DNA of 54,473 nucleotides from Hondaea fermentalgiana (lineage: Eukaryota > Sar > Bigyra > Thraustochytrida > Thraustochytriidae): NCBI GenBank assembly GCA_014084085.1, contig NPFB01000183.1, positions 1 to 54,473 on the forward strand, given 5' to 3'. Below are positions 9,321 through 20,300 of the stretch, one piece after another. Positions within the stretch are counted from its first letter, which is position 1, and every line of letters starts with the position of its first letter. The translations under genes and the position numbers were made by a program. The notes beneath the pieces are model-generated. The model worked only from the letters and a program-made list of their open reading frames with translations. It did no database searches and was not told where the DNA came from.

Positions 9321-12300
9321 ATGTCGTCGGAAGGGTCGCCGACGGTGCCGCCGACGGTGGAGGCGCCGGTGACGACCTCGGAGCTGCGCACGACGGTGGC
9401 GCTGTACGGGTCCATCGGGCTCGCCTGTGTCATCGTGCACGCTCTGCTGCGGACCTACCTGCGCAGCCTGTACTCGCCTCGGAAGAAACACATCAAATGG
9501 CCGCAGAGGCCCATCGAGGAGGTGCCCAAGAAACCGTGGATGTGGTTCCTGCCGCTGCTGCGACCCAAGACCGACCGGGATATCTACGAAAGGGTCGGCA
9601 TGGACGCCTACGTGACGATCCGCTTCATCGTCCTCGGGCTAAAGCTCTTTGGCATCATCATGCCGATTGGCCTCATCATTCTCGGATCGTCCTACGCAGC
9701 GACAGGGTCTTCCGACAACCTTTCGTCGGGAGATGGCAGCGGCAATGCCTACAAGATGACGCTGCAGTACGTGAGCGGGGGCGCAGGCGTCGGGACCAAG
9801 ATGCTCTGGCTCCCTTGCGTCTTTGTCTACATTTTCTCTGCCATTGGTCTTTACTTGCTGCATCACGAATACGCCAACATTGTTGAGAAGCAGCGCTCTT
9901 ACATGCTCTGCATGCATCCATCGACGTATAGCGTCATGATTGAGCGGATTCCGAGGGACATCCACTCGAAGAAGGCACTCACGCGCTACTTTGAGTCTCT
10001 CTTTCCTGGATCCGATCCTATCGTCAGCATCATCCCAGTCAAGAGCAAGAAGACGGACGAGCTCATGGATCTCGTGGACGAGAGAAATGAAGTCGTAACG
10101 AACCTCGAGCGCGCCATGCTCCTCGAGTACTATGCGAGCAGCCCGGAACGCAAGTCGAAGATACTCGATGGCAATGACGCTGGAGGCCCGTATGGAGATT
10201 CGACCGTAGAAAAGGGTGGCCGAGGAAAGAGCTCGGGCGCCAAAAAACGTAGAAAGCGCTCCGCCACTGACGATGAGAGCAACCATCTCGCTTCGGTGGA
10301 AGAAGGCGTGGCGGCGACAGACAACAATGGCAATGCGTCTGGAGAAGGCCAAGGAGGAAGCATCAATGATGATGATGCTGACGATGATAATACGTGGCGC
10401 GCAGAGCACATTGCGTTCAGCAAAGGCAAGACCTGGATGAACTCGCGGGCGCTCTGCCACGGTTGGCTTTGCTATGTCTTTGGACAGGGCGAAAAGGTGC
10501 TTTCTGTGGAACACTACGAACGGAGACTCACGGAGCTCAATGATGAGATTGCCAAGAAACGCAAGGAAGTGAACATGGAGCTTGTGAAAGGCCGCGATCT
10601 GGAGTACCCGTACAAAGAGGGCGATGCTGCGAAGGACTCTGCTGAAGATGACTCTGAAGCGATGGGCACCGGGAGCGCCGCGTCTTTGGAACACGACAAC
10701 GCAAACGATAACAGTGCAGGAGACGAGTGGCTATATGACTCAAAGACGAAGAAGGCCGAGGCCGTATGGCTTTTGAACGACGGCAAGCACGTGGAAGATG
10801 CAGACTCAAAGTATTTATCGCAGTCGGCGGCCTTTGTCACCTTTAACAGCAAGCTGGTGAGTACTGCGGTGGGTCGCTGCATGAATTCGGAACGGAACGC
10901 TATGGTGGTGAATCCGGCACCGCAAGAGGAAGACGTGAACTGGGAACGTCTCGGCTGCCACCCGAAAATGATTGTGGCAGGTCGTATCCTGGTCTTGGCC
11001 ATCAACATCTTTTGCCTTCTGGTGTTTGGATTCATCACAGGTTCGATCAGTGCGACGGTGAACCTTACTACGCTTCGTTCCAAGCTTCCGAATCTGGACG
11101 ACTTCCTTGCGGACAATCCGTGGGCCGAGCCTGTGATTGATCAGGTCGCTCCGCTGTTGCTGGTCATTCTTTTTGCGCTGGTCCCTCCCATTCTTCATCT
11201 CATTTTGCGGCTGCGTTGCGATCTTTCCGAGTCTGCGCGCGACAATTCATTCTTTATGAACTACTCGGTGTTTCTGGTTTTCCAGCTCTTTTTGTTCTTC
11301 CAGATCTCCAACGCCATCTTTACGGTTCTTGCGGATTCCTTTGACAACCCGCGCGAGTTTGTAAACCTTTTGGCGCAAATGATTCCGTCAAATGCGACGT
11401 TCTTTATGCAGTTCATTACGATTCGTATGTTTTGGATTTTGCCTGGGTCCGAGCTCCTCCGTGTGGGTCCGATGGCGGTTGCCTTTATCGTACGGCCAAT
11501 CTTTTGCGGCTTGGCAAAGACACCGCGTGAGAAACGCGATGATTGCTGCGGGTGTCGAACGTTTGGGACACCGGGTGATGCAGGGCATGCAAGTTTGTGC
11601 GCGAATGTGTACCTGGTCATGTGCATTGGCGTCACTTACTCTGTGATTGCGCCGCTCGTAACGGTGTTCGCGCTGGTGTACTTTATGGTGGCCCTTATTG
11701 TCTATCGGAACCAGCTCTGCTACGTGTATGTTAAGGAGAAGGAGTCATGTGGATCGATGTGGCCTTACCTTGCGATGGCATATCTCTTTGCCTTTGCACT
11801 CATGCAACTCACAATGCTCGGTATCTTTGCCCTTTCGGAGGGCGTGGCTCAGAGCGTTCTCATGATCATTCCCCTCTTTCTCACAAGCGCGTACATTTTC
11901 TTTTTCTACACGCTGTATGACACTAGCACGGCATTTATTCGTCTCAATACAGCGCGCGAATACGACATTGATCCCAATGACGAAACGGGCGCTCACGACG
12001 CAGAACGGAATCCGTTTTTGAAGGATTTTGGTCAGGGAGTGAGCTTGAGAACTCTATGGGAGCGTCATTGGGATGCAAAGTTCCGTCATCCTGCTCAGCG
12101 GGGAGCAATGTGCGACGTCGAGGCAACCTCTGTAAAGGATATGCTCGGCGAGCTCGAGGAAATGAAGTCAAACAAGGAGCCTAGTCCAGGCGGCGATTCA
12201 ACGAGCACTGACACCGAATCCACCCCTGGTGCTGCGACGGGCAACCTTTTGGATGAGGACAGTTCGCGAAGTATCGGTGTGGAGGGCACGAATGGCAGTG

Positions 12301-12350
12301 CCATCGAGCAGACGGACTCTGAGCGCGACAATCTGATGACCATGACGTAG
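9321..12350 (+). CDS. OSCA/TMEM63 (CSC1-like) mechanosensitive cation channel
   Basis: 1009 aa, intronless. OSCA/TMEM63 proteins are membrane channels opened by membrane tension or hyperosmotic stress and often pass calcium. The layout matches the family: an N-terminal membrane segment (about 23-45), then two more (about 103-125 and 158-182). A long cytosolic domain (about 195-540) begins with the conserved YSVMIERIPRDI segment of the PHM7_cyt region. The C-terminal 7TM block (RSN1_7TM) runs from about 550 (KMIVAGRILVLAINIF) to about 868 and is strongly hydrophobic. The cytosolic part carries a lineage-specific acidic/Lys-rich insert (about 280-365) and a second acidic stretch near 435-475. 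The C-terminal tail is Ser/Thr/Glu-rich and disordered. The ATG at 9321 lies directly before the hydrophilic N-tail, as expected. Plasma versus internal membrane location cannot be told from sequence. Confidence 0.93.
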   Translation: MSSEGSPTVPPTVEAPVTTSELRTTVALYGSIGLACVIVHALLRTYLRSLYSPRKKHIKWPQRPIEEVPKKPWMWFLPLLRPKTDRDIYERVGMDAYVTIRFIVLGLKLFGIIMPIGLIILGSSYAATGSSDNLSSGDGSGNAYKMTLQYVSGGAGVGTKMLWLPCVFVYIFSAIGLYLLHHEYANIVEKQRSYMLCMHPSTYSVMIERIPRDIHSKKALTRYFESLFPGSDPIVSIIPVKSKKTDELMDLVDERNEVVTNLERAMLLEYYASSPERKSKILDGNDAGGPYGDSTVEKGGRGKSSGAKKRRKRSATDDESNHLASVEEGVAATDNNGNASGEGQGGSINDDDADDDNTWRAEHIAFSKGKTWMNSRALCHGWLCYVFGQGEKVLSVEHYERRLTELNDEIAKKRKEVNMELVKGRDLEYPYKEGDAAKDSAEDDSEAMGTGSAASLEHDNANDNSAGDEWLYDSKTKKAEAVWLLNDGKHVEDADSKYLSQSAAFVTFNSKLVSTAVGRCMNSERNAMVVNPAPQEEDVNWERLGCHPKMIVAGRILVLAINIFCLLVFGFITGSISATVNLTTLRSKLPNLDDFLADNPWAEPVIDQVAPLLLVILFALVPPILHLILRLRCDLSESARDNSFFMNYSVFLVFQLFLFFQISNAIFTVLADSFDNPREFVNLLAQMIPSNATFFMQFITIRMFWILPGSELLRVGPMAVAFIVRPIFCGLAKTPREKRDDCCGCRTFGTPGDAGHASLCANVYLVMCIGVTYSVIAPLVTVFALVYFMVALIVYRNQLCYVYVKEKESCGSMWPYLAMAYLFAFALMQLTMLGIFALSEGVAQSVLMIIPLFLTSAYIFFFYTLYDTSTAFIRLNTAREYDIDPNDETGAHDAERNPFLKDFGQGVSLRTLWERHWDAKFRHPAQRGAMCDVEATSVKDMLGELEEMKSNKEPSPGGDSTSTDTESTPGAATGNLLDEDSSRSIGVEGTNGSAIEQTDSERDNLMTMT

Positions 12351-12424
12351 AGAAACTTGATTCACTAGTTTTCAATTTATTCTCGTTATCACTGTCATCC
12401 CTGCCTTTTTTTGGCTTTTTCTTT

Positions 12425-12444
12425 GGGGGGGGGGGGGGGGGGGG
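12425..12444. repeat. Poly-G tract (20 G)
   Basis: An uninterrupted run of 20 G lies about 75 bases after the OSCA stop codon. It could form a G-quadruplex in DNA or RNA. Its exact length is uncertain because sequencers miscount homopolymers. Confidence 0.85.
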
Positions 12445-13312
12445 ATGAGAAGAAGACCCTGGCCCAGTCCAGTGCATTAAGCAGTGTAGCGGTTTGGCAA
12501 AGCATCCAGAAAAGTCTGGAAATTAAAATTAACAACTCGACGCAAAGTGGATCCCCAATACCTACTGCAATCTCGACCGGGGACAATGGCGCATCAGCCA
12601 GAGCGAAGCGGCCCAATCTTGTCAAGCTTGCTCCAAGGCTGAGAGAGGTTCGAGAGCTTGCGGGCCTCGCTCCGGATTACGTGACATCCCAGATGTCCCC
12701 CGCGTCTCGGAAATTCTTTGGGCTCTCCGACAAGTGATCGAACAAGAGCCTACGCCTGCGAGCTCGTCGTCCACTTTTCCGCAAATTGCTCCGAACAGAC
12801 GTCCGTTCGCGTACCAGAACTTCTTCGCGGTGAGAAGACCACTCCTCTCGGGGACCGTGCCCGGGTCCCGGGGACATTTTTTCGCGTGCCACGACCGGCG
12901 GTTGGTTCTGGTTTGCCCTCTTCCACCGTGCCGGAAAGCTCCCAAACACTTCGGTCTGCTCGACTCTAGCCAGCTTGCTTCCGCATCTTGCACTAGGGCC
13001 CTACGTTTTTCGACGCTGAGCCATCCGAGCCACCTTCGTCTGCGCTTTCTCTGCCGCAGATCAACCTAGCTAGCTAACCGCAGCAGCGTCGTGGCCCATC
13101 GTCCCAGCGATGCTTGCCTGAGAGCGCTGCGTCCCAGGTCCAAGGCGGACCGCGTGAGGACTTCCTGCGGTGCCCCCAAGGGGTGCCAGTCCCCCAGTTT
13201 GTCGCCGGCCTCGCAGGGGGCTGAGCGCGAGTCTGGCTTGCGCCTCAGGGGGGCGGCGCGCCCAGTGGCGGCAGAACCTGTTTCCCCGGCGGCGCCGGAG
13301 AGGGAGGGAAAG

Positions 13313-13395
13313 AAGGGCAGCAAAGAAGGAGAGAAAGAAGGAGAGGAAGAAAAGAGGAGAAAGAAGGAGAGAAAGAAGGAGAGGAAGAAAAGAGG

Positions 13396-13446
<51 letters not shown>

Positions 13447-13453
13447 AGCGCAG
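13313..13453. repeat. Purine-only repeat (GAAAGAAGGAGA to (GAAA)n)
   Basis: Almost pure A/G on the + strand. It begins as irregular GAGAAAGAAGG units and becomes a clean GAAA array at about 13396-13447, ending directly at the N gap. The repeat is the likely cause of the assembly break. It could adopt triplex (H-DNA) structure. Confidence 0.85.
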
Positions 13454-13553
13454 NNNNNNNNNNNNNNNNNNNNNNNNNNNNNNNNNNNNNNNNNNNNNNN
13501 NNNNNNNNNNNNNNNNNNNNNNNNNNNNNNNNNNNNNNNNNNNNNNNNNNNNN
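13454..13553. other. Assembly gap 1 (100 N)
   Basis: Exactly 100 N, the usual placeholder for a scaffold gap of unknown real length. Gene content and spacing across it are not known. Confidence 0.98.
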
Positions 13554-14578
13554 GCGGTGGGCTCCGGGTCCAGCTTGCCTCGCGTCGCCGTGCCCCGCCT
13601 CGAGGCTGGCTGCCTGCGCGTGGAGCGGGCTCACGGGTGTGCCCCTCCCTGCGCTTGGCTTGCCTGTTCGGGCTCGCTTCGCCGGCCGGCCAGACGCGAG
13701 CAAAGCCGCCGATAGCCAACCCACCTGCGACCGCGCCGCGCGCGCGCGCGAGGACGCCCGGCGGGTCTGAGCAGAGCACGGCAGAGCCGACCGAGGCACG
13801 GCAGCAGAGCCTCCGCCCGCGCCCGGAGCCCGGCAGGGAGGGAGGAGACCCAGCGGCGCGCGTCGCATCGCTCGCTGCTGCCCGAAAAGGAGAGAGAGAA
13901 ACCGAGGCCATTAGTTCTCAGTCAGTTTCCGCGCGAGCCGGACCCCGCCTGCCCGCCCGCCCGCCCGCCCGCCCGCTCGGTCGGTCGGCGCGACCCGAGC
14001 AAGCAAAGCCTTCGAGCTTGCTTGCTCGAGCCTGCCCTTACGTGCTCGATCGAGGAGGAGTCCGGCGTTCGAGCGAGGGCAGAGCTCGCGCGCGAGCGAG
14101 GCGAGCAGGAGGAGAGGGGCGCGAGCTCGCGCGCACGCGCTCGCGAGACCCGCGTGCAGGGCTTGTGCTCTTCTCTTTTCGCGCGCGACCGGTCGGGAGA
14201 AGCGAGAAGACTTCTTTGTGCACTCGTTCGTCCACGCCGTCGTCGTCGTCCCAGTTAGGAGGGCGTCTTTACGTTCTCGCGCGCAAGTGCAACTCGCGCG
14301 CTAGCCTAGCGATCTCGAGGCACGCTCGCGATCGATCGTCGTTGACGTTGTCCACGGTTGTACGTCTCGTCGACGTAGGAAGTCAGCTGTGTGCTCGCGC
14401 GCACGAGACCTAGTGTCGGTGCTTGACGCCAGTTCGTCTTCCGCAAACACCAGGCCTCGACCTCTGACATCTCGCGTTAGCGCGAAGTCTCAAGCAGCAT
14501 TCGTGACTCCTCTTACAGTTCTGCATCGCCCGCTCTGCCACGGGTAGTAGTCCAAAGCTCAAGCTTGCGGTAATTAGC

Positions 14579-15370
14579 ATGTCGACAATCCCATCGAGTG
14601 AGCAGACGGCGCAGACCGAAATGCTCGATGTGCCCGTGGCAGCGCCTGTCGAGGCTCCTGCAGTGCCTGGGGCAGTTCCGGCCGCCGCGGAAGTCAGCCA
14701 GGAGGATGCCGACGGCGTGACAGAGGATGTCGAGCAGCTTTCCACGACGGCTCAGGCGGATCCGTCTGAGCAGCAAGAACAACAGCAAGAACAGCAACTC
14801 CAAGAGCAAGAGCAAGAGCAAGAGCAAGAGCAAGAGCAGCAGGAGGGGCAACTGAACGAAGAAGACAAGCTGGCGGAGATGCTGCGCCAAGCCAAGACCG
14901 CGGACGGCGAGATGATCGAGTCCCCCGCAGAGAACGCCAATGTGTCCAACCTCCAGCAGACATCTGCACAATCTTCACCGCGCTCCGCTCACAGCTCGAC
15001 CAAGGGCATGACGGAGAAGGCCATGAAGATGCTCGGATTCGAAAATGAGGAGCAAGTGCTGCGCGCCAAAGCGCTTTCCCGCATGGGCCTCACAGAAGAA
15101 GATTTGTACAAAAGTGCGCCCCACTTTTGCAGCCCGAGCGAGAAGGAGCGCATGCTCCGTCTCTACGAAAAGAAGGGTCTTACGGACAAACTTCCTAAGA
15201 TCACCGGTCTCACCGAAGAGCAGCTTCTTCGCCGCAAGGCAGTGGACAAGCTCGGCGCCACAGAGAATGAAATTGATCTTGATCGCGAGCGCAAGCTCGC
15301 ATCTCTCGGCGCAACCGCTGCCGCCGTGTACCAGAAGGAGAAGGAGCCTGCGCTCAGCTGTCTGCGTTGA
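14579..15370 (+). CDS. Unknown protein: Gln/Glu-rich N-half plus short helical repeats
   Basis: 263 aa, not recognised. The N-terminal half is Ala/Pro/Val-rich and then becomes a QE dipeptide tract (residues about 62-95, encoded by a CAAGAG array). The C-terminal half (about 140-260) repeats a short helical pattern, (R/K)-x-(K/R)-x-L-x-x-(L/M)-G-(hydrophobic)-T-E-(E/x)-(E/Q)-L. Clear versions are RAKALSRMGLTEEDL, RRKAVDKLGATENEI and ERKLASLGATAAAV. Such LG-centred repeats suggest a scaffold made of short helices. No signal peptide, membrane segment or catalytic motif is visible. The regular pattern and clean stop support a real gene; the function is unknown. Confidence 0.7.
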   Translation: MSTIPSSEQTAQTEMLDVPVAAPVEAPAVPGAVPAAAEVSQEDADGVTEDVEQLSTTAQADPSEQQEQQQEQQLQEQEQEQEQEQEQQEGQLNEEDKLAEMLRQAKTADGEMIESPAENANVSNLQQTSAQSSPRSAHSSTKGMTEKAMKMLGFENEEQVLRAKALSRMGLTEEDLYKSAPHFCSPSEKERMLRLYEKKGLTDKLPKITGLTEEQLLRRKAVDKLGATENEIDLDRERKLASLGATAAAVYQKEKEPALSCLR

Positions 15371-15980
15371 GGATCCATCCACATCACAACGTTTCCCTTC
15401 CCTTTCCTTTCCTTTCCTCTCTTTCCTTTTCTCTCCTTTTCTTTGACCTTTGCAGGGTCCGTCCGGGCTCATTCAGGACCTATTCTCCCATGAACACTGC
15501 GCCGCGAGACGTATGCAATTCTTTTTTACTTAGTCTCTTTCGGGCCGCCGTGCTCTCGTAAAATTACCGATACAGAACGAAAAATCGCTTTCCAATTTCT
15601 CATACTCTTTCTCACAAGCAGCAGCAGTCGGGTCACCTTATGATCCGCCCAGCTTGCTGAGCGTAGTAACCTTTCTTCCTTTCCTTTCCTTTCCCTTGTT
15701 TTCCTTTTCCTTCCGTCGCCCAAGCGACTCGCTGATCACCGTCGGGCGACAACATCAAGTCCCCCACAAAATGCGTTGCTCACTGTAACCCTTGTAACTT
15801 TGGCTATTCTGTAGAATACTTGGAACCTGTAGAACCATTGTCCGCAGCGAGTGGCTGCCAGCCACACGAGAGGCGCGGGAGCTCGCCAGAGTCAAGCGGC
15901 GCGGAGCAGATCCCAAGCAGCAGAGCCCGGCGTCCCGCGCGCAGAGCAGAGCAGCAGGAGAGCAGCAAGGCGCGAGAAAG
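15371..15980. other. Intergenic spacer with pyrimidine pentamer tracts
   Basis: 610 bases between the unknown repeat gene and NHP2. It has two tracts of CCTTT/CTTTC-type repeats (15389-15445 and about 15672-15712), C/T-rich on the + strand. The second lies about 270 bases upstream of the NHP2 start and could belong to its promoter. No gene is seen. Confidence 0.55.
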
Positions 15981-16424
15981 ATGGGCAAGCCCTCGCTGCG
16001 CAAGACGGCTTTTGGCAAGCCGGTGCGGTCGACCACCGGTGTCTCGGTGGTGGCCAACCCGCTGGCCGAGGACAAGCTTCTGAAGAAGACCCTCAAGCTC
16101 GTCAAGAAGGCGTCCAAGAGCAAGAAGATCCGCCGCGGCGTCAAGGAGGTGCAAAAGGCCCTCCGCAAGAAGCAAAAGGGCGTCTGCGTTCTTGCTGGCG
16201 ACATCTCCCCCATTGATGTCATCAGCCACCTCCCGGTCCTTTGCGAGGACAACGATGTCCCCTACGTTTTCGTCCCCAGCAAGGCGGAGCTTGGCGGCGC
16301 GGGTGCCACCAAGCGCCCTACCAGCTGTGTGATGGTTGTCCCTGGCGACGACAAGAGCTGGGAGCACGCCGAACTGTACGATGATCTTCTCCAAAAGGTC
16401 AAGGAGGTCCAGCCTAAGTTCTAA
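15981..16424 (+). CDS. NHP2: H/ACA ribonucleoprotein subunit NHP2 (L7Ae family)
   Basis: 147 aa, a normal length for the family. NHP2 is a core protein of box H/ACA RNPs in the nucleolus and Cajal bodies, which direct pseudouridylation of rRNA and snRNA; in animals it also belongs to telomerase RNP. After a basic N-tail, the whole protein is one L7Ae/L30e RNA-binding fold. Visible signatures are the VRRG-like helix (SKKIRRGVKEVQKALRK), the GVCVLAGDISPID strand-turn, the IDVISHLPVLCEDNDVPYVFV core typical of NHP2, and the late KRPTSCVMV strand. SNU13 and eL8 are relatives, but the SPIDVI..LP.LCE..(D/N)VPY signature favours NHP2. The ATG at 15981 is followed by a basic N-tail normal for NHP2. 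Confidence 0.94.
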   Translation: MGKPSLRKTAFGKPVRSTTGVSVVANPLAEDKLLKKTLKLVKKASKSKKIRRGVKEVQKALRKKQKGVCVLAGDISPIDVISHLPVLCEDNDVPYVFVPSKAELGGAGATKRPTSCVMVVPGDDKSWEHAELYDDLLQKVKEVQPKF

Positions 16425-17334
16425 GCTAGGCCCGGGGATCAACACCTTTCCTTCATCTCCTTGCCACTTCCTCTTCTTCTTCTTCTTCTTTTTCTATCTC
16501 TCTACATCTCTGCTGCGAGTTTGGGCGGGTGCGATGAAGAAAGCGTTTTTCCATCATATCTAAGAAAAGGGAATCGCGGACCACGTATGTGGCGAATAGT
16601 CACTTGACTTTTGCTTATGTTCTCTGGGTCGCTTACCCGGCTACTAACATGCGTCCGCGATTCACATCTTTAAGGTGACTACTTCGCTCTTCGCGTGCGC
16701 GCGTCTAAACTCGCTTTCCCCAACCGAGGACAGCTTGCAGCGCTTGCCGCTACGCGCAAGTCTGTTTGCTCGCCTCTTTGCCACTACTTCTGCTCGCTGC
16801 TTGCGCAATAGCAGCAACAGCAGCAGCAGCAGCAGCAGCCCCATCAAACTGTTTCTCCAATCTCTACACCTCATCCTCTAATTTCGACGTTGTAGTCGTG
16901 TCACGTATTGCGCGCAGAGCCGCGAGCGATGTACCGTCACAACGTAGTGCGATCTTATTTTCGAGAGGTGCGTGATCGTCGCGAGGGCTTTCCTCGAATT
17001 CTTTCTTTAGCCGCACCGAGTTTTTCCTCTTTGGAGGGGGCGCGTGACGATCTGCAATCTCTTATGCAAGCAATAACTATACGTACGTACACACAAACTC
17101 CATTTTGCACTATCATGGTGTAGTTTCTTGTAGGTCTTGAATCCAGCAAAAAAAGGACAATTTGCATCGTTCATGAGTGGTAAGGATCGAATATCTCTGA
17201 TCCAGCGTCTAGGCCTAGCGTGCCATTTCACACGACTCAAATCTAACTTGGTAATTTTCTCACCTTCGAAAAAGTCATAAGTACAAAAAATGGCTGGCAA
17301 GTTGGGCCTACTCAGAAGCTTGCTATAGTCACTG
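16425..17334. other. Convergent spacer between NHP2 and VPS13
   Basis: 910 bases between convergent genes, including both 3' ends. It contains a TTC-rich tract (about 16471-16490) after NHP2 and a CAG repeat (16812-16838). Short frames through the CAG repeat show no family features. No supported gene. Confidence 0.55.
16812..16838. repeat. CAG triplet repeat (one CAA interruption)
   Basis: Nine triplets, eight CAG and one CAA at the second position. It would encode poly-Gln or poly-Ser/Ala depending on frame, but no supported gene spans it. Confidence 0.85.
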
Positions 17335-20300
17335 TCAAAGCGGGACGCGCTTAAAAAGCCAGCGGCCTCGCCGCCAGAGCACGATTTCGAGCGAAGATGA
17401 CGATGGCAAGTCCATGACTGCGTCTGCAAGCGCCTCGCCGTATTCGTCAGCACTCAGGGACGAACCTCCGATGGCAACAAGATAGTCCCCTGGAAGAATC
17501 TCTGCTTGTTCAGCCAATGAACCTTGCAAAACCCGCGTCACCAGCCCGAGACCAGCGTGAGCTCCATGCTCATGAACTGCGCTCAAGGCAGCGGCATGCG
17601 CTTTGGTATCGGGTACTGGTGACAAGGTCAGCCCAAAGTCTGGACGTGCGGCACGATCTGCCGTCTCGAGTTCCGAAACATGAAGAGACATTGCTTCTTT
17701 GAGCACGCCCTCAACAGCGCTGAGAAGAGACCGCTTGCCACGCAGTACAAGGTCGACCGCATGCTTCCCCATTTGCAGGCTTACCATCGTACTTGCAGTG
17801 AAGGCCACGCTAGTCACATCCGATACGCATATGCGTAGCGAGAGACGACCCTCGCTGTCCTCGACAACAGTAGTTTTCAGCACCATACGAGAATCGACGC
17901 GCCATACAAGTTTTGCTCTTCGACCTGCATTATCCGTCTCGTTTGCATCGTTACCAACAAAGCTTGAATAATCAACGCAACCCACGTCGTACCCGGCAAG
18001 CACGACAAGTAAATGGCCTGGAAGAGGCAAGTGGCGCATGTAATCCGAAGTACCCAAACCCACAGATTGCATGAGGGACTGAACAAAGGCTGCTGCGCTA
18101 TCGTATGCGCGGAGCTGTTTAATTTTGCCGTGGAGAACGCGAGGCAGACGCTGTCTCTGCGGCTTTTCGCTCATGTCGAGAAGCGCTGCGGTGCTTTTGA
18201 TCCCAGCTAGAAATCGCCCAACCATATCAAGCGCGCCTACCGTCGGCTTGATGGCAACTCCCAAGAGTCCAATTCCAACGCCCTTGAAGAATCCCTCTAC
18301 GCCCTCTTCTTCAGCGCCGCGCATTGGTTCCATGACGATGCCCGTCAGACCTGTCGTTAGCCCAAGGCCGAAGCTCTTTGCGCCAAGCAAAAAGCCATCT
18401 CCCAAATGACGTGGGCGCTCATCCACGAGGGCAGCCCGCCGCGCCGTGAGATATCGCTGATCCATCGAGAGCAGGGCAACCCCTGAGCTCAATGACGTGC
18501 TCAGCTTTGACACCGTATCAAAGGTCCCCAGTGCGGTGTGGTGAACAAACGAAGTAGTGCCGCGCGCGAGACCTGCGCCAAAGGCTTCTGGCGACTGGAC
18601 GAACCCTTGTGCAGGCTCATAGAACAGGTCGCGCAAACCCGAACCGAGATTGGTCACCAGCCCAATTGGATTGCCTAGAAGCTCCGAGGACCCAATCACG
18701 CGGTAAAGCTGGCTTAGAGCTTGCGTTGTAAAATGACGCGAGATACGCGACTTGGCCTGCTTAGACGTCAGGAGACTATTGTGCAAAAACATGGCGCTCA
18801 AGAACAACGTGGCGCCTTCCACATCTGAGAGGCCCAAAGGTAGCCCGGCGACAAGTTCGCGGGCGTCAAAGGGTCGTTGCTTCATTTCTTGCGGACCGCA
18901 TGCCACGCCAGGAAATGCAAGCAATGGCAATGGATCCTCCACGAGCGTTTGCAGCGTAAATTGTGCCTTCAAAGGGTGCACCTCCAGCCATTCAATGTAA
19001 AGCGTCTTTCGCACAGCCCGCGTCTTGCCGCGTTGCAGGAACTGACGAGCGGGACGAGAGCTCGCCTCACCACCTGCCCGTGCACGTGTAGCTTGCTGCA
19101 AATTCGACGTTGAAGAGCGGACTGTTCCGACGGGCGTTCCATCGTTACTACCTTCTGCAGCATGTTCGAGGTTGTCTTGAATGACATCTACTTCCCCTAC
19201 AACAACGCCGCCGCCGTCGTCGTCGTCGTCGTCTTCGTCCCAGACAGATGGATTAAGGAGAGCGCGATTCTGCGACTGAATCCAACGATCGAGAGCCACC
19301 GAGTCACGCACTGAGCTCTCCTCCGACGAAAGGTTCGTCTCGCTTTGCCGTGCCCCGTAAAACATGGCCAGCTCTGAGGTTGCCTGCTTTAACGCTGCGC
19401 ACTCCATCCACATGCGCGCGACTCGAAGCGCCCAAATTGTTTCAATGCTCAGCACAAACTCGTGCACGCAGAGACCAGCGTACTCGAGGTACCGACTCTC
19501 ACGAGAACCGAGTGCCTTTCGCTCCACCAGACTAAAGTGAATAAAGGGCGGCGCAGCTGCAAGTGGCGCAGCCGCTGTGCTACTCGCGTCTCTTCGGTCA
19601 AGGTTTTGATCCCGTGGCAAAGGCACCAAAGCAATGGGAAGACGAGCCTCCGCGAGTTGATTGTCAACCTGCAGGTGGGTAAGCACGACTTCAATGGTCT
19701 GATCTGCGTTCGGATGTTGCACCATATCAACACCGAGCCCTGCCGCGGTTACATAGGCTATTTCCTGAGGTTTGGCGTCAACAAGAGAAATGCCAACGCC
19801 TGCCAGACAGATTTGCACCATCACGGAACCCCTTGGCGACGACGAAATGCCAGAGGCTTCCGTCATTGTCCAAGCTAAAGATGAGGCCCGGCCACGCTCA
19901 TCGTCCGCAAGCATGCCCTCGTCAGAAAGACGGAGCACCTTGCTTCGCCCATCAAAGTACGTCGTTGCAACAACGACTGTTCCTCCAGGTAGCTGTAGAC
20001 GTGCTCGTTGATTGAGCTCATCAAGCGCGCATGAAAAGAGTGCAGCGTCTCCACAGAAGGAAAGTACTAAAACCAACTCAATCACATTCACAGTGTCCCA
20101 TCCAAAGGACGAGGACTCTCCGGGGAAGAGTCGTTCCGTACTGCCTCGGTGCGCGGCTTCAATTCGTTCCATTTTTGCAAAAGCTCGCTGCGCGCTCCCT
20201 AGATCAACACCACTGCCGCCGCCGCCGCCACCACCACCACCACCTGCGCTGCCGATGCCGCTTTTTTGCGCCTGGGCTGCGGCGCGAGCAGCCTCTTGGT

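Larger units (their letters stand above)
12351..14578. other. Gene-free region with homopolymer, purine repeats and assembly gap 1
   Basis: 2.2 kb with no supported gene. It contains a 20-base G run, a long GGAGAAAGAA-to-GAAAGAAA purine tract, the first scaffold gap, and very GC-rich sequence (13555-14200, including (CCCG)n at about 13950-13975). It probably includes the 5' region of the gene at 14579. Long frames read through the N block and are artefacts. Confidence 0.6.

Noticed and set aside
12411..12737. 108-aa frame starting in the poly-G run
   Set aside because: It begins in a homopolymer, lacks motifs and lies in the OSCA 3' region.
13066..14413. Long frames crossing assembly gap 1 on both strands
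   Set aside because: They depend on reading through 100 N and on purine repeats (Lys/Glu/Arg or Phe/Leu/Ser runs).
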